Source: CAZUZD01 sp964624465 (GTDB lineage: Bacteria > Planctomycetota > Planctomycetia > Isosphaerales > Isosphaeraceae). From it: 12,797 bases of DNA. Within the stretch, counting starts at the first letter, position 1; each line of letters starts with the position of its first letter. The notes under the pieces are model-generated. The model was not told the origin of the DNA. It worked only from the letters and a program-made list of their open reading frames with translations, and made no database searches. The stretch spans positions 1-12,797 of the forward strand of contig CAZUZD010000171.1 in the NCBI GenBank assembly GCA_964624465.1, read 5' to 3'. The position numbers and the translations under genes are program-made. Of the stretch, positions 9,301 through 12,797 are shown piece after piece.

Positions 9301-11696
9301 GTGGCGGTATCCCAGAGGTGAACCGACCGGTCGAGCTGCGCCGTGGCCAGCAGGCGGCCGTCGCGGCGGAACCGCGCCGCGATGATCAGCGAGCCGCCGG
9401 TGGGGAGTGTCGCCAGGGGTCGGCCGTCGGTGGCCGACCAGAGCGTCGCGGGCTCCGAGCCGAAGACGGTCAGGACCTGCTCCCCATCGGGGCTGAGCAC
9501 GCTGGCGAGCGAGGCGTCGTTGCCGCGGCGGATCAGCTGGCTGATCGGCTGGCCGCCGAGCAGGTCCAGCCCCCGGACGTCGGTGCGGCTGGTGCCGCCG
9601 GGCCAGCGGAGCGGCCGGGACGCCAGGCGGCTGCCGGCGTCCGGGCCGACGGGGCCCAGCTCGGCGAGGAACCGCGGCTGCACCCCGAGGATCGCCGCCA
9701 GGCGGGAGCGGTAGCGCTCCTGCTCGGCCGGGAAGTGCGCCACGGCGGCGGTGGCGCGGGCGAAGCGGTGCAGCGCGTCGGTGGTGCGGCCCGCTCCGAG
9801 ATCCTCGATGCCTGGCAGCGCGATGATGTCGGCGAGCTGCCGATCGGCCTCGGCCGCCTTCCGCTGCGCGCGGCCCGCGTTGGCCAGGGCCCAGAGCGAC
9901 AGGCCGGCGAAGCCGATCAGGGCCGCCGTGAGCGCCCCGAGGACCGCGCGGCGGCGGTGCTGGATCTGGCGGCGGCTCCGCTCGACGAAGGCGCGGACGT
10001 GGCCGTCGATGCCCAGCTCGACGGCGTCGCGGCTGCGGATCCAGTGCATGGCCTCGGCCAGCTCGGTCTCGTCGAGCAGGCCGCCGGAGCGGTGCCCGAG
10101 CCGGACCCACTCGTCGGCCTGCGCCATCAGCCGGCGCCGCATCTGCTCGGCCCCGCGCCGCGCTTGCACCCAGTCCCGCGATGACGGCCAGCCGATCAGG
10201 AGCTTCTCGTGCGCGATGTCGACCCGCCGCTGGCCATCGCGGTCCGAGCTCAGGGTCAGGAGCCGGTGCTCGACGAGCGTCGCCAGCACGGCGTCGAAGG
10301 CCGCGCGCGGCTCGCCGTCGACCCGGAGGCTCTCGAGCGCCACCTGGCGGCGGGTGTCGGGCCGGCCCTCACCGAACTGGACCAGCCGCAGGAAGATCCG
10401 GCGGGCGATCTGCTGCCGCTCGGGCGAGAGGTCGGCCAGGGTCGCGTCGGCGCGCGACGCCATGGCCACGGCCAGGCCGCTCGAGCCGTCGCGGCCGATC
10501 CCCTCGTAGGCTTGGAGCGTCAGGAGCCGCCGGTCCCGCCGGGCCCAGAGCACCTGGAGCGCTTCCTGGAGCATCGGGAGCATCCCCGGCTCCTCGGCCG
10601 CGTCGGCGACCAGCCGCTCGATCAGCGCCTCCTCCAGGTGCACGCCCACGGCGCGGGCCGGCTCGGTGATCGCCGCCCGCAGGGCCCCGTTCCGGAGCGG
10701 CGCGATGTCGAAGATCTGGCCCCGGTCGATCGGCCAGAGCGGGCTGTCCATCAGGTCCGGGTAGAAGTCCGCCCGCATCGTCAGGATCACGCAGCAGCGC
10801 GGGTCCGCGGCGAAGGTCCGGATTGCGGTGAGGAACCGGAGCCGCGCGTCGCGGTCGGCCGCCAGCGTGAAGACCTCCTCGAACTGGTCGATCACCAGCA
10901 GCAGCCGGCCGGCGCGGGGCTCGCGCGCCAGCAACGCGTCCAGGACGGCCGCGGGCCGCGACGGGTCGCCACCCAGCTCCTCGGCCAGCCGCGCCAGCGG
11001 CGTGGCCCCCGGCCGCAGCGCGGCCACCCGCCAGGTGCCCGCCGGGAACGCCCGCCGGTCCTCGAGCCTCGGCAGCAGGCCGGCGAAGATCAACGACGAC
11101 TTGCCCGAGCCCGAGGAGCCCGGGATCAGCAGCAGCGAGTGCCGCCGCAGCGCCTGCAGCAGGTCGCGGATCTCGGACTCGCGACCGTGGAAGTGCGCCG
11201 CATCCTCGCGGCGAAACGGCACCATGCCCGGGTACGGGCAGGCGATCCGGTCCGGGCCGGGGTCCGGGGCGGTCAGCTCGGCCCGCAGCCGGGCGACCTC
11301 CGACTCCCAGTGCGCGGCGTCGGAGCAGTCCAGCGTCACCCGGCACCGCAGCGACGGCGGCAGGGTGCAGGGCTTCAGCGTCAGCGCCACGAACCGCGCC
11401 GACTCCTCCACGACGGCGAAGGTCGCCAGGTCCTGCCCGAACGCCAGCCACTGGTCCGCAACGAACGCCGGGCTCAGCACCAGGATCGTGTACCGGCTGC
11501 ACCGCACCGCCCGGTCGAATTCCGCGACCACCGAGGCCCCCGGCCGGAAGTCCTCCGGCCGGATCAGCCGGTCCTCGGCCAGCCCCAGCGCCGGGATCAG
11601 GAACCCCTCGACCCACGCCCGATCCTCGGGACTCGCCAGCAGGAAGGCGTCGAACTCCAGGGTCCCGGACCGGCTCTCGAGCTGCGACATGGCCAT
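6342..11696 (-). CDS. TIR - nSTAND P-loop NTPase - TM helix - 24x WD40 sensor protein
   Basis: A 1784-aa protein. Residues ~14-140 are a TIR domain (LEFDAFLLAS, PG at 52-53, YTILVLSPAF at 69-78); the catalytic-Glu position is Gly87 in WLAFGQD, so NADase activity is doubtful. Residues ~153-530 are a novel-STAND NTPase: entry motif CPYPGMVPF...HFHGRE, Walker A GSSGSGKS at 193-200, Walker B LLLVIDQFEE at 265-274, sensor-like TMRADFY, and winged-helix hallmarks (AHEKLLIGW). Residues 584-605 are a hydrophobic helix after an Arg-rich stretch (573-583), followed by a short coiled coil (~608-625). Residues ~711-1719 hold 24 WD40 repeats; a ~60-aa tail follows. STANDs hydrolyse or exchange ATP and oligomerise when their repeats sense a trigger. 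The order matches Apaf-1 with TIR in place of CARD. ATG 11696 is chosen because TIR starts soon after; ATG 11690 or ATG 11774 are possible, and no clear Shine-Dalgarno distinguishes them. Convergent with the caspase operon, which holds its likely TIR partner. Confidence 0.93.
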   Translation of the reverse strand: MAMSQLESRSGTLEFDAFLLASPEDRAWVEGFLIPALGLAEDRLIRPEDFRPGASVVAEFDRAVRCSRYTILVLSPAFVADQWLAFGQDLATFAVVEESARFVALTLKPCTLPPSLRCRVTLDCSDAAHWESEVARLRAELTAPDPGPDRIACPYPGMVPFRREDAAHFHGRESEIRDLLQALRRHSLLLIPGSSGSGKSSLIFAGLLPRLEDRRAFPAGTWRVAALRPGATPLARLAEELGGDPSRPAAVLDALLAREPRAGRLLLVIDQFEEVFTLAADRDARLRFLTAIRTFAADPRCCVILTMRADFYPDLMDSPLWPIDRGQIFDIAPLRNGALRAAITEPARAVGVHLEEALIERLVADAAEEPGMLPMLQEALQVLWARRDRRLLTLQAYEGIGRDGSSGLAVAMASRADATLADLSPERQQIARRIFLRLVQFGEGRPDTRRQVALESLRVDGEPRAAFDAVLATLVEHRLLTLSSDRDGQRRVDIAHEKLLIGWPSSRDWVQARRGAEQMRRRLMAQADEWVRLGHRSGGLLDETELAEAMHWIRSRDAVELGIDGHVRAFVERSRRQIQHRRRAVLGALTAALIGFAGLSLWALANAGRAQRKAAEADRQLADIIALPGIEDLGAGRTTDALHRFARATAAVAHFPAEQERYRSRLAAILGVQPRFLAELGPVGPDAGSRLASRPLRWPGGTSRTDVRGLDLLGGQPISQLIRRGNDASLASVLSPDGEQVLTVFGSEPATLWSATDGRPLATLPTGGSLIIAARFRRDGRLLATAQLDRSVHLWDTATGALLVELKGHEAVVFSMGFSPDGSRLLTASSDNTCRVWDVATGRLVHALTGHGDSVYQSNFSPDGHRIATASGDGIVRLWDADTGSLVVELVGHRDSALQVFFSADGHRVATTARDGAVRLWQLPEGRPISEVIMPDLEVHSAAFTPDLSRLVRPEPDGSVRLLDTATMTVAGSLPGHDARVLSLAFSHDGRQLVTTSEDRTCRVWDVGTGRRIAELKGHDAVPLGASFDAAGRRLAVAASDGSVQVWDLATATVLSTIGHDDPTVQTAAISPDGTAVLTAHGNGVCRLWEPGTAQPVGVLEGHSATVVSAAFSANGHRAVTASEDRTARVWETASGRPLAVLRGHAAALTTAGLSPGGDRVVTGSRDRTARVWEVQSGRSLAELTGHTGAIVAASFSPDGRLVLTAGEDGRAALWDADTGRPLATLLEAGPALHDAAFSPDGQRVATAASDGTARLWQARTGAPIAELKGHTDRVHCVAFSADGRWLITGSADATARIWDGETGRLESVLAGHRGPVLAADFTPEGHQALTTSADATVQVWDRPTARKLAELKGFHAAVQSLALSRDGRRFVAAARGGSARVWERPADPPVLTLAGHSLGVRRLGSDAAGTRLVTASRDRTARVWDVDTGQPLTTLEGHTAAVIDLAVLPDGTRALTTSSDNTARVWDLRTGHCLVRLDAHGDSVFGGDLDPQGRRVVTGCGDGVGRVWDLETGRLLARLDGHTAQINSVGFRPDGQQVLTGSGDGTARIWDPGTGRQLAVLAGHTDAINVVVYSPDGRRIATASADGTARVWDAEAGSLIQALLGHAGRVHSARFSADGAWLVTASADGTARVWDVHSGRVHSELRGHRDAVYQAHFSPNGRRVLTASRDHTARVWETGTGRLIHELSGHTAPVADARFGPDAASVATASIDGTARIWQLPEPLRGDAASVVAWAEVLTGTRTDGFAVRGLTQAEWREARHRLERSGAAAPETGWLAPLSPTP
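6540..9566 (-). repeat. Coding tandem array of 24 WD40 repeats, 126-bp period
   Basis: The array encodes residues ~711-1719 of the STAND protein. Each unit follows the pattern (V/I)W(D/E)xxTGxxxxxLxGHxxxVxxxxFSPDGxxxxTASxDGTAR. The conserved Trp positions run from W753 (9440-9438) to W1719 (6542-6540); one unit has Leu (VRLLD). All 23 steps between consecutive Trp positions are exactly 42 codons, with no insertion or deletion. Units are strongly diverged in protein sequence, so this is an old array, not a fresh amplification. Twenty-four blades would fit, for example, three 8-bladed propellers; the division is not readable from sequence. Confidence 0.95.
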
Positions 11697-11800
11697 GGTG
11701 GATCGGTCGCGTTCCGCAGTGCCAGCCGGACCCCGAAGCTCCACCCCGGAACCCCCACCCGAAGTCCTTCGCATCCACAATGGTTGAGCGTCTGAGAAGC

Positions 11801-11829
11801 CTTGTAAACAAAAAACCAATAAATGTAAA
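11801..11829 (-). promoter_or_regulatory. Putative sigma-70-type promoter of the TIR-STAND-WD40 gene
   Basis: On the minus strand TTTACA (11829-11824, five of six matches to TTGACA) and TACAAG (11806-11801, four of six to TATAAT) are separated by exactly 17 bases. They lie in a short AT-rich island. Transcription would start near 11794, giving a leader of about 100 bases to ATG 11696 or about 20 to ATG 11774. Assigned by eye. Confidence 0.5.
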
Positions 11830-11833
11830 TTGG
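11816..11833. promoter_or_regulatory. Dyad overlapping the putative -35, possible operator
   Basis: CCAATAAATGTAAATTGG has perfect 5-bp inverted arms (CCAAT/ATTGG) around eight bases and covers the -35 hexamer. TGTAAA also occurs twice as a direct repeat (11803-11808 and 11824-11829), 21 bp apart, which is two helical turns. Either could be a regulator site. In AT-rich DNA such short matches can arise by chance. Confidence 0.3.
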
Positions 11834-11998
11834 ATAAGGCCGGAGGGGTTTTTGGGCTGGGTCGCCGGGCGGATTTGCGGCGCCTGCCGGCTCTGCGTGG
11901 AATTTGACGCCCGGCCTGCGCCGGTCCCCGGTCACCCGATGCGGTCGCCGGATCGGCGGCCGGCGGTCCCGGGCGCCCTGGCCGCGGCGGCAAACGCC

Positions 11999-12036
11999 CA
12001 GGAGCCGGCCGGGGATCATTCCCCGGCCGGCTCCTG
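11999..12036 (-). terminator. Perfect 17-bp hairpin downstream of the sugar-transferase gene
   Basis: Arms CAGGAGCCGGCCGGGGA (11999-12015) and TCCCCGGCCGGCTCCTG (12020-12036) are exact inverted repeats around a TCAT loop. The hairpin begins about 60 bases past the stop of the minus-strand sugar-transferase gene and well before the STAND promoter island. There is no T-tract, so it would be a U-less (I-shaped) terminator or a 3' stability element. It separates the two minus-strand genes into different transcripts. Confidence 0.75.
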
Positions 12037-12095
12037 AATGGTGCCCCTGGATTCGATTCCGCCCACGAGCGGGGTCGGCGGACGCTGCGGTCGGA

Positions 12096-12794
12096 TCAGT
12101 AGGCGCCGCGGCCGGTGAGCACGGCGGGTACGGTGAGGGCCATGAGCCGGAGGTCGAAGCCGATCGAACGCTGCTCGATGTACTGGATGTCCAGCTCGAC
12201 CTGGGTCTCGAAGGGCAGGTCGGCCCGGCCGCTGACCTGCCAGAGGCAGGTGAGGCCGGGGGCGACTTCGAGGCGGCGGCGCTGGCGGCGGTCGTAGAGG
12301 GCGACCTCGGAGAGGATGGCGGGTCGGGGGCCGACCAGGCTCATCTCGCCGCGGAGGACGTTCCAGAGCTGCGGGGCCTCGTCGAGGCTCAGGCGGCGGA
12401 GCAGGCGACCGATGCGGGTGACGCGGGGGTCGTGCTTCATCTTGAAGGTGATGCCGGCCTCGCCGTGCTGGTTGCTGGCCAGGAGGGCCTGGCGGAGCTG
12501 CTCGGCGTCGGTCCGCATGGAGCGGAACTTGAAGAGGTCGAAGGTGACGCCGTCCTTGCCGGCCCGCTTCTGTCGGAAGAAGACCGGTCCGCCGTCGAGC
12601 TTGATGAGGCAGGCCAGGACCAGGAACAGGGGCGAGAGGGCGATCAGGGCCGCACCGGCGACCACCACGTCCACCAGCCGCTTCAGGCGGGTGGACCGGG
12701 CCAGGGTGCCGAGGTCGAAGAGCGAGTCGATCGCCGGGGCGTGGGGGGCGTGGGTGAAGCTCTGGTCGAACGGCTTGAGGTTGAGAACCGACAT
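12096..12794 (-). CDS. Sugar transferase (undecaprenyl-phosphate glycosylphosphotransferase)
   Basis: A 232-aa protein of the bacterial sugar transferase family (PF02397). Such enzymes move a hexose-1-phosphate from a nucleotide sugar onto undecaprenyl phosphate at the inner membrane, the first step of exopolysaccharide or O-antigen unit assembly. Residues ~41-64 form the membrane helix or re-entrant hairpin (VDVVVAGAALIALSPLFLVL). Then come the family motifs FFRQKRAGKDG (72-82), FDLFKFRSM (85-93), DPRVTRIGRLLRRLSLDEAPQ (122-142, with the catalytic Asp-Glu pair at 138-139), SLVGPRP (152-158) and APGLTCLWQVSGR (178-190). The length fits the short class that lacks the N-terminal four-helix membrane part. 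The ATG at 12794 is three bases from the window edge, so its ribosome binding site cannot be seen and an upstream start cannot be excluded. Sugar specificity is not readable. It probably belongs to a polysaccharide cluster continuing to the right. Confidence 0.93.
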   Translation of the reverse strand: MSVLNLKPFDQSFTHAPHAPAIDSLFDLGTLARSTRLKRLVDVVVAGAALIALSPLFLVLACLIKLDGGPVFFRQKRAGKDGVTFDLFKFRSMRTDAEQLRQALLASNQHGEAGITFKMKHDPRVTRIGRLLRRLSLDEAPQLWNVLRGEMSLVGPRPAILSEVALYDRRQRRRLEVAPGLTCLWQVSGRADLPFETQVELDIQYIEQRSIGFDLRLMALTVPAVLTGRGAY

Positions 12795-12797
12795 CGT

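Larger units (their letters stand above)
11697..12095. other. Intergenic region upstream of the STAND gene
   Basis: These 399 bases lie between two minus-strand genes. Near 11795-11835 is a sharp AT-rich island in otherwise very GC-rich DNA, carrying promoter-like hexamers and a dyad. At 11999-12036 is a perfect hairpin that should end the sugar-transferase transcript. The stretch 11850-11998 is GC-rich with nothing recognisable. A plus-strand frame from 11780 to 12037 is open but has no ribosome binding site, is low in complexity toward its end, and runs through the hairpin; I do not call it a gene. The frame of the STAND gene is open upstream to 11993, but the promoter-like island argues that this part is untranslated. 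Confidence 0.65.

Noticed and set aside
6540..9566. Regular 126-bp repeats considered as CRISPR or noncoding tandem repeats
   Set aside because: They translate in one frame into WD40 repeats and show codon-level divergence; there is no repeat-spacer structure.
6411..10184. Very long plus-strand open frame (1257 codons) opposite the STAND gene
   Set aside because: It is the antisense shadow of the WD40-coding strand: its translation is a repetitive PDPGR/VGAEG-type low-complexity string that echoes the 126-bp repeat, with no recognisable fold or ribosome binding site.
11780..12037. 85-codon plus-strand frame starting in the AT-rich island
   Set aside because: No ribosome binding site, Ala/Pro-rich tail, and it runs through the terminator hairpin.

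Overview
The window is very GC-rich, has long open frames with GC-rich third codon positions, and carries large multidomain signalling proteins (caspase-like peptidases, a TIR-STAND-WD40 giant) beside a secreted SGNH hydrolase and an exopolysaccharide sugar transferase. This mix fits a planctomycete, most plausibly of the Isosphaeraceae type. That placement is inference from gene content and composition; no rRNA or phylogenetic marker is present.

Layout, left to right: (i) a minus-strand SGNH/GDSL hydrolase at 1-950, cut off by the left edge, so its C-terminal Asp-His block is missing; (ii) a 524-bp divergent intergenic region; (iii) a plus-strand pair 81 bp apart, namely a 416-aa caspase-like peptidase with a C-terminal TIR domain (1475-2725) and a 1162-aa caspase-like peptidase fused through a long middle region to a C-terminal alpha/beta-hydrolase (2807-6295, TTG start); (iv) a 46-bp convergent gap filled by a 15-bp hairpin; (v) a minus-strand 1784-aa TIR - nSTAND P-loop NTPase - transmembrane helix - 24x WD40 protein (6342-11696); (vi) a 399-bp intergenic region with an AT-rich promoter-like island, a dyad, and a perfect 17-bp hairpin; (vii) a minus-strand sugar transferase (12096-12794).

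The most interesting reading is that genes (iii) and (v) form a bacterial apoptosome-like module. TIR-STAND-WD40 mirrors the CARD-NB-ARC-WD40 order of Apaf-1, with TIR as the homotypic adaptor, and caspase-TIR mirrors an initiator caspase with its own adaptor. The caspase-hydrolase fusion would be a second, executioner-like effector with an intact protease dyad and an intact Ser-Asp-His esterase triad. By manual alignment both TIR domains lack the catalytic Glu of TIR NADases (Gln and Gly instead), which supports an adaptor role. The WD40 array is unusual: 23 consecutive Trp-to-Trp steps are each exactly 42 residues, although the repeats are strongly diverged. The linkage of the three genes into one system is inference from domain architecture and adjacency. 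The flanking hydrolase and sugar transferase look unrelated.

I saw no tRNA, rRNA, CRISPR array, insertion sequence or integrase.
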